A DNA stretch of 64,000 nt from positions 186,001 through 250,000 of the forward strand of contig NZ_JSFK01000002.1 in the NCBI RefSeq assembly GCF_000783395.1. The letters are read 5' to 3'. The notes below the pieces were generated by a model. It was not told where the DNA came from. It ran no database searches and saw only the letters and a list, made by a program, of their open reading frames with translations. Shown in pieces: positions 54,176 through 63,986 of the stretch. Source of the stretch: Pseudomonas chlororaphis. GTDB taxonomy: Bacteria; Pseudomonadota; Gammaproteobacteria; Pseudomonadales; Pseudomonadaceae. How positions within the stretch are numbered: the stretch's first letter is position 1; each line of letters opens with the position of its first letter. The position numbers and the translations under genes were made by a program.

Positions 54176-55113
54176 TCGTGACCTGCCTCGCCGTAGACCG
54201 CTTTGAGAATGTCATCCGCACCCTGGCGCAGCAGGTCTTCGGCAACTTGCACTCCCAGCGCTTCGGCCTCGGCGCGTGGTGCCCGGGCTTCGGCGCTGAG
54301 CAGTTTGCCGCCACTCGGCTCACCGACCAGACCGCGCAGCCACAACTGCTCGCCCTCGAGCACGGCGTAGCAGGCGATCGGCACTTGGCAGCCGCCATTC
54401 AAATGTTTGTTGAGGGCACGTTCGGCGGTCACACGCGAAGTGGTATCGGCGTGATGCAGCGGTGCGAGCAAGGCGTGGATTTCTGTGTCGGCGCTGCGGC
54501 ATTCGATGCCGACTGCACCTTGGCCACCGGCCGGCAGACTGTCGTCGACGCTGATCGCCGAAGTGATGCGATCTTCGAACCCGAGGCGGATCAGGCCGGC
54601 GGCCGCGAGGATGATTGCGTCGTACTCGCCGGCATCAAGCTTGGCCAGGCGGGTGTTGACGTTGCCGCGCAGGAAGCGGATCTGCAGATCCGGACGGCGG
54701 GTCAGCAATTGCGCCTGTCGGCGCAGGCTCGAGGTACCGACGATCGCGCCGGAAGGCAACGCATCGAGACTGGCATAGGTATTGGAAACGAAGGCATCGC
54801 GCGGATCTTCGCGCTCGCAAATGCAGAACAAACCGAGGCCTTCAGGGAAGTCCATCGGCACGTCTTTCATCGAGTGGACGGCGATGTCGGCCTCGTTGTC
54901 CAGCAGTGCGGTTTCCAGTTCTTTGACGAACAGGCCCTTGCCGCCGATCTTCGACAGAGGCGAATCGAGCAGCTTGTCGCCGCGACTGACCATGGGCACC
55001 AGCGTCACCAGCAGGCCCGGATGGGCCGCTTCCAGACGAGCTTTGACGTATTCGGCCTGCCAGAGGGCCAGCGCACTTTTACGGGTGGCGATGCGGATTT
55101 CGCGAGAGGACAT
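54172..55113 (-). CDS. hemC: Porphobilinogen deaminase
   Basis: A 313-residue enzyme that joins four porphobilinogens. The dipyrromethane cofactor cysteine is in [17 protein letters not shown] near residue 245; [19 protein letters not shown] at the N-terminus and [15 protein letters not shown] near residue 80 are signatures. First gene of hemC-hemD-hemX-hemY. Overlaps hemD by 4 bases. Confidence 0.97.
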   Translation of the reverse strand: MSSREIRIATRKSALALWQAEYVKARLEAAHPGLLVTLVPMVSRGDKLLDSPLSKIGGKGLFVKELETALLDNEADIAVHSMKDVPMDFPEGLGLFCICEREDPRDAFVSNTYASLDALPSGAIVGTSSLRRQAQLLTRRPDLQIRFLRGNVNTRLAKLDAGEYDAIILAAAGLIRLGFEDRITSAISVDDSLPAGGQGAVGIECRSADTEIHALLAPLHHADTTSRVTAERALNKHLNGGCQVPIACYAVLEGEQLWLRGLVGEPSGGKLLSAEARAPRAEAEALGVQVAEDLLRQGADDILKAVYGEAGHE

Positions 55114-55251
55114 GGATCAATCCGTACTGAATAGATACGGCGGATAATAACAGCTCAGCCAAATCCACTTTGACTTGAATCAGAGTCGGCGCGGCCTCCC
55201 TGGCCTGCAATGCCCGGTAAAAAGGAGTTGGAGCCGCCCGTAGTGACCGGG

Positions 55252-55998
55252 TTACAGGCCCTGCATCATCTTGCGCACACCCGCTACATGCCGGCGACTG
55301 ACAATTAGCGCATCGCCATTGAGCCCTTTGAGGAACAACTGGAAATGCCCCAGCGGCGTGCGCTGTAAACGCTCGATGCGGTCGCGGGCGACCAGCGCGT
55401 TGCGGTGGATACGTACGAATCGCTCGCCGAATTCGTCTTCAAGGGCCTTGAGCGGCTCGTCCAGCAGCACTTCACCAGCCTCGTGGCGCAGGGTTACGTA
55501 TTTGTGGTCGGCGATGAAGTAGACCACCTGATCCAGCGGGATCAGTTCGATTCCTTTGCGGGTGCGGGCGCTGATGTGGCTGCGCGGACCATTGCCGCTT
55601 TCAGCAGCAGGACGGGTCAGGGCCGAGAGTTGCGCCCGATTGGGACGTTCAGCCCGTTTCAGGGCGTCATGCAGATGTTCGGTTCGCACAGGTTTCACCA
55701 CATAGCCCACGGCGCTGGCCTGCAGGGCTTCCACGGCAAATTCATCGGGGCTGGTGCAAAACACCACGGCCGGCGGCGTTTCGCGTTCGCACAGACGGGC
55801 AGCAACCTGCAGGCCATCGAGGCCCGGCATACGAATATCGAGCAGCACGATATCCGGCTTGTGGCTGTCGATCAGTGCCAACGCCTCTTCGCCATTCGTG
55901 GCGCTGGGCTCCAGAACTGTATAACCCTCGAGCTCGCTCACCATTCGGCTGAGGCGCTCGCGAGCCAGTGGTTCGTCATCAACGATCAGGACATTCAT
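55252..55998 (-). CDS. algR: LytTR-family response regulator AlgR
   Basis: A 248-residue regulator. Receiver domain with DDEPLARERL and the phosphoacceptor in DIVLLDIRMPGLDG near residue 54; LytTR DNA-binding domain in the second half (QVVYFIADHKYVTLRH, ERFVRIHRNALVARDRI). In P. aeruginosa AlgR controls alginate, twitching and rhamnolipid genes. I use the ATG at 55998. hemC lies 138 bases downstream. The usual partner gene algZ/fimS is not upstream. Confidence 0.96.
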   Translation of the reverse strand: MNVLIVDDEPLARERLSRMVSELEGYTVLEPSATNGEEALALIDSHKPDIVLLDIRMPGLDGLQVAARLCERETPPAVVFCTSPDEFAVEALQASAVGYVVKPVRTEHLHDALKRAERPNRAQLSALTRPAAESGNGPRSHISARTRKGIELIPLDQVVYFIADHKYVTLRHEAGEVLLDEPLKALEDEFGERFVRIHRNALVARDRIERLQRTPLGHFQLFLKGLNGDALIVSRRHVAGVRKMMQGL

Positions 55999-56470
55999 AT
56001 TGCGCTGGATTCCTGCGTGAGTCTCGCACAAGGATAGCGTAGACAGGTGAAGTGACGTCCGTCACCGCGATCCACGCTAAGACTAGCCCGAGCGCCAAAA
56101 AGTGCCGTACGTCGGCCAGCAAAATTTGCCAGTGTCCGGGTCGTACTGCTCAAAGCCCGCTGTTTCCTGCGTTTCTCACGGGGATTGCCGAAGGACAATT
56201 ACACCCATCCCCTCTTTTTATAGTCGGCGACCAGACCTTAGCGCGATCCGCGTTCGCGCCGACCCTTATGTCCTACTGTAGACGCTCGTCGGGCCGATAT
56301 TGCTCAATCGAAAAATATCCTTGCGCAAATCCCCCGGGCGCAGCGCCGACTATGGCGCACACAATGAGAAAAAAACGTATCGACCGGTGTCAGCGACAGT
56401 CTGGGCAACCCTGTTATTATCCGCGCCAGCGTTTCACGCCTTTTTTCTTCAAGCCGATACGAGCGAATTC
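55999..56470. other. algR-argH divergent intergenic region
   Basis: About 470 bases with no convincing gene. It is more AT-rich near 56200-56440. In P. aeruginosa the algZ/fimS sensor gene sits here; no histidine-kinase fragment can be read in any frame. A candidate -10 (TATTAT at 56415-56420) lies 50 bases before argH. Confidence 0.55.
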
Positions 56471-57865
56471 ATGAGCACTGACAAGACCAATCAGTCCTGG
56501 GGCGGCCGCTTCAGTGAACCCGTCGACGCCTTCGTCGCCCGCTTCACCGCCTCCGTCACTTTCGACCAGCGCCTGTATCGCCACGACATCATGGGCTCGA
56601 TCGCCCACGCCACCATGCTGGCCAAGGTCGGCGTGCTGACCGATGCCGAGCGCGACAGCATCATCGACGGCCTGAAGACCATTCAGGGCGAAATCGAAGC
56701 CGGTCAGTTCGACTGGCGCATCGACCTCGAAGACGTGCACATGAACATCGAAGCACGCCTGACCGACCGCATCGGCGTCACCGGTAAAAAGCTGCACACC
56801 GGGCGCAGCCGCAACGACCAGGTCGCCACCGACATCCGCCTGTGGCTGCGTGACGAAATCGACCTGATCCTCGCCGAGATCACCCGTCTGCAAAAAGGCC
56901 TGCTGGAGCAAGCCGAGCGCGAAGCTGCGAGCATCATGCCGGGCTTCACCCACTTGCAGACCGCGCAGCCAGTGACTTTCGGGCACCACATGCTGGCTTG
57001 GTTCGAGATGCTCAGCCGCGACTACGAGCGTCTGGTCGACTGCCGCAAGCGCACCAACCGCATGCCACTGGGCAGCGCCGCGCTGGCCGGCACCACCTAC
57101 CCGATCGACCGCGAATACACCGCGCAACTGCTGGGCTTCGATGCTGTCGGCGGCAACTCGCTGGACAACGTTTCCGATCGCGACTTCGCCATCGAATTCT
57201 GCTCGGCCGCGAGCATCGCGATGATGCACTTGTCGCGCTTCTCCGAAGAGCTGGTGCTGTGGACCAGCGCGCAGTTCCAGTTCATCGATCTGCCGGACCG
57301 TTTCTGCACCGGCAGCTCGATCATGCCGCAAAAGAAAAACCCCGACGTGCCAGAGCTGGTACGTGGCAAGACCGGTCGCGTGTTTGGCGCACTGATGGGC
57401 CTGCTGACTTTGATGAAAGGCCAACCGCTGGCCTACAACAAGGACAACCAGGAAGACAAAGAGCCGCTGTTCGACGCCGCCGATACCCTGCGCGACTCGC
57501 TGCGCGCCTTTGCCGACATGATCCCGGCGATCAAACCGAAGCACGCGATCATGCGTGAAGCGGCGCTGCGTGGCTTCTCCACCGCGACCGACCTGGCCGA
57601 CTACCTGGTACGCCGGGGCCTGCCGTTCCGTGACTGCCACGAAATCGTTGGCCACGCCGTTAAATACGGCGTTGACACTGGCAAGGATCTGGCCGAAATG
57701 AGCCTGGAAGAGTTGCGTCAGTTCAGCGACCAGATCGAGCAGGACGTGTTTGCCGTGCTGACCCTGGAAGGCTCGGTGAATGCCCGTGACCATATCGGCG
57801 GGACTGCGCCGGCGCAGGTCAAGGCAGCGGTGGTGCGCGGCCAGGCGCTGATCGCCAGCCGCTAA
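56471..57865 (+). CDS. argH: Argininosuccinate lyase
   Basis: A 464-residue enzyme, last step of arginine synthesis. The fumarase-superfamily signature [19 protein letters not shown] lies near residue 280, and [17 protein letters not shown] opens the protein. The catalytic Ser is in this loop. I use the ATG at 56471; the in-frame extension upstream is not conserved in the family. Divergent from algR. Confidence 0.97.
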   Translation: MSTDKTNQSWGGRFSEPVDAFVARFTASVTFDQRLYRHDIMGSIAHATMLAKVGVLTDAERDSIIDGLKTIQGEIEAGQFDWRIDLEDVHMNIEARLTDRIGVTGKKLHTGRSRNDQVATDIRLWLRDEIDLILAEITRLQKGLLEQAEREAASIMPGFTHLQTAQPVTFGHHMLAWFEMLSRDYERLVDCRKRTNRMPLGSAALAGTTYPIDREYTAQLLGFDAVGGNSLDNVSDRDFAIEFCSAASIAMMHLSRFSEELVLWTSAQFQFIDLPDRFCTGSSIMPQKKNPDVPELVRGKTGRVFGALMGLLTLMKGQPLAYNKDNQEDKEPLFDAADTLRDSLRAFADMIPAIKPKHAIMREAALRGFSTATDLADYLVRRGLPFRDCHEIVGHAVKYGVDTGKDLAEMSLEELRQFSDQIEQDVFAVLTLEGSVNARDHIGGTAPAQVKAAVVRGQALIASR

Positions 57866-57869
57866 AAGC

Positions 57870-57960
57870 ATCGCTGGCAAGCCAGCTCCCACAGGGTTCT
57901 TTGTTGGAACACAATTTTGCGTTCGACCCAAAGACCTGTGGGAGCTGGCTTGCCAGCGAT
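57870..57960. repeat. REPIN of the GCTGGCTTGCCAGC type, second copy
   Basis: TCGCTGGCAAGCCAGCTCCC and inverted copy ending near 57960, enclosing GGAACACAATTTTG, the same spacer motif as at 15710. It lies 5 bases after argH. Confidence 0.88.
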
Positions 57961-57985
57961 TACCTACCTACCAACGCCACAAAAT

Positions 57986-58645
57986 TCACTTCTTGGCAGC
58001 GATCATCGCCAAAAAAGCCGGCATCGCCGATTCCTTGTCCGCCGCAATCTTCTGCACATGCGGGTTCTGCTCCAGCCGCTCCAGCAACGCCTTCGCCTGC
58101 GGCATCTCCGCCAGCAAATCAATCCCGAACAGCTTCTGCCCGACGGCACAGGCCAGCGGCACGCTGTAGAGGAAGTACAAATCGGCGATGCTCAGACTGT
58201 CGCCCGCCACATACGGGGCGAACTTGCCGTGCCGACCCAGCGCCGCAAAACCCAGCTGCAATTCAGTCTTGGTCTTTTCCTTGATCGCGTCCGGCAGGGT
58301 CATGCCGAAAAACGCCTCGCCGTAACAAGCGCGTCCCGGCAACTCGATGTATAGCTCGATTTCCTTGGCAATCGCCAATACCTGCGAGCGCTCGAACGGA
58401 TCGCTCGGCAGCAGCGGCGTGCCTTTCTGGGTTTGTTCAAGGAATTCGAGGATGATCGCGGTTTCGTTGATGAAGCCGGCGTCCACACCGAGCACCGGCA
58501 CTTTGCCGCGCGGGCTGATGGCCAGAGATTCCGCGGTTTGCGCCGGATAGAACGTAACCTCTTCGAACGGCAGGCCTTTTTCCAGCAGCGCCAGTTTGAC
58601 CATGTTGTAGTAGTTGCTGACAGAAAATCCGTAGAGCTTGAGCAT
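57986..58645 (-). CDS. Glutathione S-transferase family protein
   Basis: A 219-residue GST. Thioredoxin-like N-domain (MLKLYGFSVSNYYNMVKLAL, with SPRGKVPVLGVDAG near residue 50 holding the cis-Pro and the G-site Ser/Arg) and helical C-domain (DSLSIADLYFLYSV). I use the ATG at 58645, 7 bases after GGAGG; the adjacent GTG is also possible. Substrate unknown. Confidence 0.92.
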   Translation of the reverse strand: MLKLYGFSVSNYYNMVKLALLEKGLPFEEVTFYPAQTAESLAISPRGKVPVLGVDAGFINETAIILEFLEQTQKGTPLLPSDPFERSQVLAIAKEIELYIELPGRACYGEAFFGMTLPDAIKEKTKTELQLGFAALGRHGKFAPYVAGDSLSIADLYFLYSVPLACAVGQKLFGIDLLAEMPQAKALLERLEQNPHVQKIAADKESAMPAFLAMIAAKK

Positions 58646-58768
58646 CACATAGCCTCCAGGCCGTGCGGGGTGGGCAGTGCCTGTTTATAGATCGCGCAGA
58701 CCAATCGCGCCAGCAGCATCACCCCGCTGAATGCGGGTAAACTGGCGCCTTTCCATAAGGAGCCTGCC

Positions 58769-59053
58769 ATGAGCGAGCCGACAGACATCGACAACGACGA
58801 AGAAGAGTTCACCGAGGCTACCTTGATCGAAGCCATCGAGAACCAGATCGAAAGCGACAACCCGCCAGCGGCCAAAGCGACTTTCAACAAGCTGACACTG
58901 GTGGGCGTTGAGCGCGAAGAGATCCTCAACCTGATGGCGCATGTGCTGGCGTACGAGATTGACGCAATGCTTGATGAAGACCGCGCATTTGATACTGAAT
59001 GGTACGAAGCCGCGCTGCGTGCACTGCCAGAGCTGCCACCCGAAAAGCAGTAA
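58769..59053 (+). CDS. Small acidic conserved protein, unknown function
   Basis: A 94-residue, strongly acidic protein (EPTDIDNDEEEF at the N-terminus) with a helical body (NKLTLVGVEREEILNLMAHVLAYEIDAML) and no signal peptide. AAGGAGCC lies 7 bases before the ATG, so it is well translated. I do not recognise a named family. Confidence 0.75.
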   Translation: MSEPTDIDNDEEEFTEATLIEAIENQIESDNPPAAKATFNKLTLVGVEREEILNLMAHVLAYEIDAMLDEDRAFDTEWYEAALRALPELPPEKQ

Positions 59054-59066
59054 GCCAACACATTCC

Positions 59067-59158
59067 CCTGTGGGAGCGAGCCTGCTCGCGAATGCTGTGT
59101 ATCAGCAAAAACAACGCTAAATGACACAGCGCTTTCGCGAACAGGCTCGCTCCCACAC
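59067..59158. repeat. REPIN of the GAGCCTGCTCGC type
   Basis: TGTGGGAGCGAGCCTGCTCG at 59069 and the inverted copy ending near 59158, with about 45 bases between. The right arm has one change (GAACAGGC for GAGCAGGC). Same class as 629 and 63784. Confidence 0.87.
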
Positions 59159-59312
59159 AATTTGTCACCCATCTATCGGCCCTGCGCCTGAGCCCCGACT
59201 ACACTGGAATCCGCCTCAAGACAAAATCCCTGATCTGAGCACTGGACATGCCGCAAAAGCGGGTTCACCTTAGGGACGCTGTCGTCCAATTCCTAGAAAG
59301 TCTGGAGTCCTT

Positions 59313-59558
59313 ATGTCGCTTACCCCTGAGTTGGTTGCCGAACTGGAAGTCCTCGCACTCTTTCCCCTGGACAGTTCCCAGGAAGGTTTGAAAATTCATC
59401 AGACCGCTGCCCCGAAACATATTTCTGCCGCCAAACGCCTCTTTGAAAAAGACCTGACCGATCAGCCCGATGGCGGGTATCTGACCAGCCTCGGTCGCGA
59501 TGCCGCGCAAAATGTGCAAACCGTGCTGACCATTCTGAGAGAAGAACAAACCGCCTGA
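59313..59558 (+). CDS. TIGR02647 family small protein
   Basis: An 81-residue protein (LVAELEVLALFPLDSSQEGL, then ISAAKRLFEKDLTDQPDGGYLT) matching TIGR02647, sometimes annotated as DNA-binding. GGAGTCC precedes the ATG. Function not established. It lies between the small acidic gene and cyaA. Confidence 0.85.
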   Translation: MSLTPELVAELEVLALFPLDSSQEGLKIHQTAAPKHISAAKRLFEKDLTDQPDGGYLTSLGRDAAQNVQTVLTILREEQTA

Positions 59559-59740
59559 TCCTCCCCGACTTTGCCCACGGGAACTCCTGCCACGGGATTT
59601 CCGCGGGCCTGCCCGGTCGCCCGTGATAGAAATCTGACGTCAAAAAACAAATTCAGCTAAAAGTCCCGCTGCGCTAAGGCTAAACTGCCTGACAATCCGA
59701 GACCCTCTACGTCCGAGCCCGCGAGCCGGTTTGAGCTGAC

Positions 59741-62584
59741 ATGACGCGCACCCACGAAATCCGCCCCGACCTGGATGAAGGCATTGACCGCAAGGTCCTC
59801 AGCCAGCTGCGCGCGCGTTTTCTCAAACTCAATGAAGGCCGCCTCGGCCGCGCCCTCGAAGGCTTGTCGACACGCCAACAGAGCGTGCTGACGCTGTTGC
59901 CGTTGTTCTTCCACGTCAACCATCCGCTGCTGCCGGGCTATGTCTCGGGCAGTACACCGGCCGGCCTGTCGAATTACGAGCCGGACACCAACACCCTTGC
60001 CGAAGCGCAACGCCTGACCCGTTCGTTCTCCTACAAACCGCGTCACGGCAGCAATCCGCCGCGACCGATTCACGGCCTGTTCCTGATGGGCAGTCTCGGC
60101 ACGCTGGCGCAGGCTGATCAGAGCGATATGGACGTGTGGGTCTGCCACGCAGCGGATCTGAGCGAAAGCGAACTCGCTGAACTGGGCAAAAAATGTCAGT
60201 TGCTTGAGGCCTGGGCCGCGAGCCAAGGCGCCGAAGCGCATTTCTTTCTGATCGACCCGGTGCGCTTCGTCAAAGGCGAACGCGACACCCAGCTCAGTTC
60301 GGAAAACTGCGGGTCGACCCAGCACTATCTGCTACTCGACGAGTTTTATCGCACCGCAATCTGGCTGGCCGGGCGCACGCCGATCTGGTGGCTGGTGCCG
60401 GTTTACGAAGAAACCGCCTACGACCTTTACACCCACACCCTGCTGTCGAAGCGCTTTATCCGCGCCGACGAAACCCTCGACCTAGGCCATCTGGCGACGA
60501 TTCCGCCGGGCGAGTTCATCGGCGCCGGGTTATGGCAGTTGTTCAAAGGCATCGAGTCGCCCTACAAGTCGGTGCTCAAGCTGCTGCTGACCGAGGTTTA
60601 CGCCAGCGAACACCCACAGGTGCAGTGCCTGAGCCTGCGTTTCAAGAAAGCCGTGTTCGCCAATCAGCTCGATCTCGATGAGCTGGATCCGTACATGGTC
60701 GTGTACCGGCGTATCGAGGAATACCTCACCGCGCGCAACGAACCGGAACGCCTGGAACTGGTGCGCCGCGCGCTGTACCTGAAGGTCAACCGAAAGCTCA
60801 CCGGCAACAGCCGCACCCAGAGCTGGCAGCGCTCGCTGCTGGAACGGCTGGCCAGCGAATGGCATTGGGATCAACGACAACTGACGCTGCTGGATAGCCG
60901 CAGCCAGTGGAAAGTCCGCCAGGTCAGCGCCGAACGCCGGGCGCTGGTCAATGAGCTGAACTACAGCTATCGCTTCCTGACCCAGTTTGCCCGTACCGAG
61001 CAGACCGTCAGCCTGATCAACAAGCGTGACCTCAATGTGCTCGGGCGCCGACTCTATGCCGCCTTCGAACGCAAGGCCGACAAGGTCGAGTTCATCAACC
61101 CCGGCATCGCCCCGGATCTAGCGGAAGACACCCTGACCCTGGTGCAGTCGCGCAACAAAAAGGAACCGGGCCAAACCCAGTGGGGCCTGTATAACGGCAG
61201 CCTTACCGCACTTGAATGGGAGCACTTCGCGCCGATCAAGCGCAGCCGCGAATTGCTTGAATTGCTGACCTGGTGCCACCGCAACGGCGTGATCGACAGC
61301 AGCACACGTCTGGCCCTGCATCCCGGCACCAGCGACCTGAGCGAGTTCGAACTGTTCAACCTGCTCGGCAGCCTGCAACAGTGCATCGCCCTGCCCCTGC
61401 CCACGGTGGCCGAAGAGCCGCTGCTGCGCGCCGCGGTGCCGAGCGAAGTGCTGATTCTGGTCAACGTCGGCATTGATCCGCTCAAACATCACCGCGACCT
61501 GAACATCCTGATGACCACCGAGCGTACCGACTCGCTGAGCTACGCCGGGGTGCGCGAAAACCTCGTGCTGACCCTGGATCAGGTCACGCTCAACAGCTGG
61601 AACGAAGTGCTGGTCAACCGCTTCGATGGCCCGCATGCCCTGCTCGATTGCCTGCGCGATTACCTCAACAATCTTCCGCGCGGGCCGCTGCAGCCGTCGC
61701 TGAAGGTGCGTTGTTTCTGCCACAACCGCGCGCAATTCATTGCCCGTCGCGTCGAAGAAATCGTCGACACCGCGCAGAACCTGTTGCTCAGCGAGTTGAA
61801 CCACCGCTACCTGATTCAGGTGCAGCAGCATTACCACGTACTGGAATTGGTGCCGGGCCAGGTCAATCACGTCGCGCTCGCGACATTGCCAGCGTTGCTG
61901 GATTACCTTGGTGAAGAACAGCCGAGCTACAGCCCGCTGCATCTGGATCCGATGGCGCTAGAGGAACACGATCTCGCGCTGATCCTGCCGATGGGCCAGC
62001 CGGAATGCATTCAGGTGTTCTACCGGATCACCGAGCAGCAGGCCGAACTGTACGTGCTGGATGAATTCAACGCGCTCTGGCAGCAGCATTTGCCGTACCA
62101 CGACGAGCAGAGCTTGCTGGTGCCGTTGCAGCGTTTCCTGCAATCGATCCTGTTCCGCCGTGAAGCCGTGATACCAATGGACGCCAGCCCGGATGCCCGT
62201 CTCGACACTTTGTATTACCAGTTATTGCCTTCAGGTCCGGGGCGCGCGCGTCGGGTCGAAGCGCGGCCGGCACCGCAAACGCCGGTGAACAAGCCGTTCT
62301 ATGACGTGCAGGCGATCGTCGGCAAAGCCGCACCGGGCGAAGTGCAGGTCACCCTGTATTGCAATCAACGGGAATTCAGCGAACTCGAACATGGCGACCA
62401 GCTGTTCAGCGTGGTCGCCCGGGAGATCGTCGAGCAGCGCCGCGAGAGCGAACGCTATCGCTGCTACATCACCGACCTGGACCTCTCGGGCCTGCTCGGT
62501 GACGGGCAGAGTTCAAGCAATCTGTATTTGCGTTACAAGGCTGACCTGGAGCGCGCCCTGAACGAGGCGCTCGAACAGGTCTGA
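59741..62584 (+). CDS. cyaA: Class I adenylate cyclase
   Basis: A 947-residue cyclase. The N-terminal catalytic half carries the class I motifs: LFLMGSLGTLAQADQSDMDVWVC near residue 107 with the GS-x-D-x-D nucleotidyltransferase pattern, and the C-terminal regulatory half (AFARTE-like QFARTEQTVSLINKRDL) follows. Makes cAMP for Vfr/CRP-type control. Converges with rnk 7 bases after its stop. Confidence 0.95.
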   Translation: MTRTHEIRPDLDEGIDRKVLSQLRARFLKLNEGRLGRALEGLSTRQQSVLTLLPLFFHVNHPLLPGYVSGSTPAGLSNYEPDTNTLAEAQRLTRSFSYKPRHGSNPPRPIHGLFLMGSLGTLAQADQSDMDVWVCHAADLSESELAELGKKCQLLEAWAASQGAEAHFFLIDPVRFVKGERDTQLSSENCGSTQHYLLLDEFYRTAIWLAGRTPIWWLVPVYEETAYDLYTHTLLSKRFIRADETLDLGHLATIPPGEFIGAGLWQLFKGIESPYKSVLKLLLTEVYASEHPQVQCLSLRFKKAVFANQLDLDELDPYMVVYRRIEEYLTARNEPERLELVRRALYLKVNRKLTGNSRTQSWQRSLLERLASEWHWDQRQLTLLDSRSQWKVRQVSAERRALVNELNYSYRFLTQFARTEQTVSLINKRDLNVLGRRLYAAFERKADKVEFINPGIAPDLAEDTLTLVQSRNKKEPGQTQWGLYNGSLTALEWEHFAPIKRSRELLELLTWCHRNGVIDSSTRLALHPGTSDLSEFELFNLLGSLQQCIALPLPTVAEEPLLRAAVPSEVLILVNVGIDPLKHHRDLNILMTTERTDSLSYAGVRENLVLTLDQVTLNSWNEVLVNRFDGPHALLDCLRDYLNNLPRGPLQPSLKVRCFCHNRAQFIARRVEEIVDTAQNLLLSELNHRYLIQVQQHYHVLELVPGQVNHVALATLPALLDYLGEEQPSYSPLHLDPMALEEHDLALILPMGQPECIQVFYRITEQQAELYVLDEFNALWQQHLPYHDEQSLLVPLQRFLQSILFRREAVIPMDASPDARLDTLYYQLLPSGPGRARRVEARPAPQTPVNKPFYDVQAIVGKAAPGEVQVTLYCNQREFSELEHGDQLFSVVAREIVEQRRESERYRCYITDLDLSGLLGDGQSSSNLYLRYKADLERALNEALEQV

Positions 62585-62591
62585 GGCGGGA

Positions 62592-63011
62592 TTACTCGCG
62601 GAAATCACCGCCATTGGCCGGCTGCGATTCGACTTCGAGCAAAGTCAGTTTGAGGGTTTTGCCACCTGGTGCCGGCCAGTCGATGTGCTGACCGACCTTC
62701 AGGCCCAGCAACGCGCTGCCGACTGGCGCCAGGATCGAGATCTTGCCTTCATCGGCGTTGGCATCCTTGGGATAGACCAGCGTCAGGTGATAGTCCTTGC
62801 CACTGCCTTCTTCGCGGCAATGCACACGGGAATTCATCGTCACGACATCGGCGGGCACTTCATCGTGGCCGACCACGGTATCGGCGCGGTCCAGCTCGGT
62901 TTGCAGCGCAATCACGCCCGGCGCAGCCTGGTCTTTCTCATTCAGGTTGTCGATCAGGCGCTCCAGACGTTGCACGTCCAGACGGGTAAGGGTGATGGAA
63001 GGTGCGGTCAT
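62592..63011 (-). CDS. rnk: Regulator of nucleoside diphosphate kinase
   Basis: A 139-residue GreA/GreB C-terminal-like protein: an N-terminal short coiled coil (LTRLDVQRLERLIDNLNEK) and a C-terminal FKBP-like domain (YHLTLVYPKDANADEGKISILAPVGSALLGL). Rnk binds RNA polymerase and restores Ndk and alginate levels in P. aeruginosa. I use the ATG at 63011, giving family length, though the AAGGAG is 12 bases upstream. Confidence 0.93.
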   Translation of the reverse strand: MTAPSITLTRLDVQRLERLIDNLNEKDQAAPGVIALQTELDRADTVVGHDEVPADVVTMNSRVHCREEGSGKDYHLTLVYPKDANADEGKISILAPVGSALLGLKVGQHIDWPAPGGKTLKLTLLEVESQPANGGDFRE

Positions 63012-63043
63012 GATCCGGGCAGACTCCTTTCTTCTGCACACAA

Positions 63044-63078
63044 AAAAAGCAAAACCCCGCCAAAAAAGACGGGGTTTT
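63044..63078 (-). terminator. Intrinsic terminator upstream of rnk
   Basis: On the minus strand AAAACCCCGTC pairs with GGCGGGGTTTT around TTTTTT, followed by GCTTTTTTTG. It ends the cyaY-DUF1289 transcript before rnk. Confidence 0.85.
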
Positions 63079-63139
63079 CACCAGGCCTCGATGGGTTGAG
63101 GCGTGTTCGGACACTATCACAGCTCAAAAAATATACAAG

Positions 63140-63364
63140 TCACGCCCCGCCGCACTGTTTGCGCTGCGACGCCTGCGCGCAAATTACCCGTCGCCGCTCG
63201 TCGTCCGCCGAGCGCCATTCGCGAATGTCTTCGACATGGCGGAAGCAGCCGAGGCAGACCTTTTGCTCATCCAGCCGGCATACACCGCTGCACGGCGACG
63301 GTACGGCAGGGCTGATGTTGCTGTAAAGCGGCTTCGGTGGACGAACAGGAGCGGTGTCAGTCAC
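63140..63364 (-). CDS. DUF1289 protein
   Basis: A 74-residue protein with four cysteines in CSGVCRLDEQKVCLGCFR near residue 25, the DUF1289 signature (a probable metal or Fe-S site), plus a fifth cysteine in VICAQ and a sixth near the end. I use the GTG at 63364, 4 bases after the cyaY stop; upstream frame lies inside cyaY. Function unknown; cotranscribed with cyaY, a frataxin, so an Fe-S link is suggestive only. Confidence 0.85.
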   Translation of the reverse strand: MTDTAPVRPPKPLYSNISPAVPSPCSGVCRLDEQKVCLGCFRHVEDIREWRSADDERRRVICAQASQRKQCGGA

Positions 63365-63368
63365 GAAG

Positions 63369-63701
63369 TCACAGACCTTCGAAGTCGAATTCGGCGCCAG
63401 CCTGCTGCTTGACGATGCGCTCGAGCATTTCGCCCAATTGCTCTTCGCTCTTGTCGCACATCCAGCGCTCGCTTTCTTCGTCATAGTCGAAGTGGAAACC
63501 ACCAGACACCGCCGCCAGCCACAGCTGACGCAACGGCTCCTGGCGGCTGAAGATTAGCTGCGAGCCGCTTTCGAACTTGACGGTGAGCACACCGGCCGAG
63601 TTCTCCATGTCGATATCCAGATCACTTTCGTCAAAGATGTCTTCCAGTTTTTCCTGGGTTTCATCGACCAGATCGTGAAAACGGGCTTCGGACAAACTCA
63701 T
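63369..63701 (-). CDS. cyaY: Iron donor protein CyaY (frataxin)
   Basis: A 110-residue frataxin: acidic helix (SLSEARFHDLVDETQEKLEDIFDE) and beta-sheet with VKFESGSQLIFSRQEP and GGFHFDYDEESERWM. Modulates Fe-S assembly by the Isc machinery. I start at the ATG at 63701 (MSLSEARF); the longer frame is not family-like. DUF1289 follows. Confidence 0.95.
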   Translation of the reverse strand: MSLSEARFHDLVDETQEKLEDIFDESDLDIDMENSAGVLTVKFESGSQLIFSRQEPLRQLWLAAVSGGFHFDYDEESERWMCDKSEEQLGEMLERIVKQQAGAEFDFEGL

Positions 63702-63783
63702 TGCGGCAACCTCAAAAAATGTTCTGATCAGGCTCAAGCGCCGAAAGATACGGACGCTGCCGGCCGATTGCAAAGATTAACGA

Positions 63784-63875
63784 CCTGTGGGAGCGAGCCT
63801 GCTCGCGAATGGCCGGCACATTCAACATTATTGCTGGCTGACCCGCCGCATTCGCGAGCAGGCTCGCTCCCACAG
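63784..63875. repeat. REPIN of the GAGCCTGCTCGC type
   Basis: CCTGTGGGAGCGAGCCTGCT at 63784 and inverted copy ending near 63875, about 45 bases apart. Third paired copy of the same class as 629 and 59067. It lies in the cyaY-lppL divergent gap. Confidence 0.88.
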
Positions 63876-63946
63876 AGATATTGGTGCATTTAGAGAGCCC
63901 CGCCGGACGGGAACCCCATCACATAGGCAAGCCGCCGGGTGGCCGG

Positions 63947-63952
63947 TATACT
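63947..63952 (+). promoter_or_regulatory. Candidate -10 box for lppL
   Basis: TATACT about 34 bases before the ATG at 63987. Confidence 0.45.
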
Positions 63953-63986
63953 CCGGCGCAATTAACGCATTTTCAAGGATTTCGCC

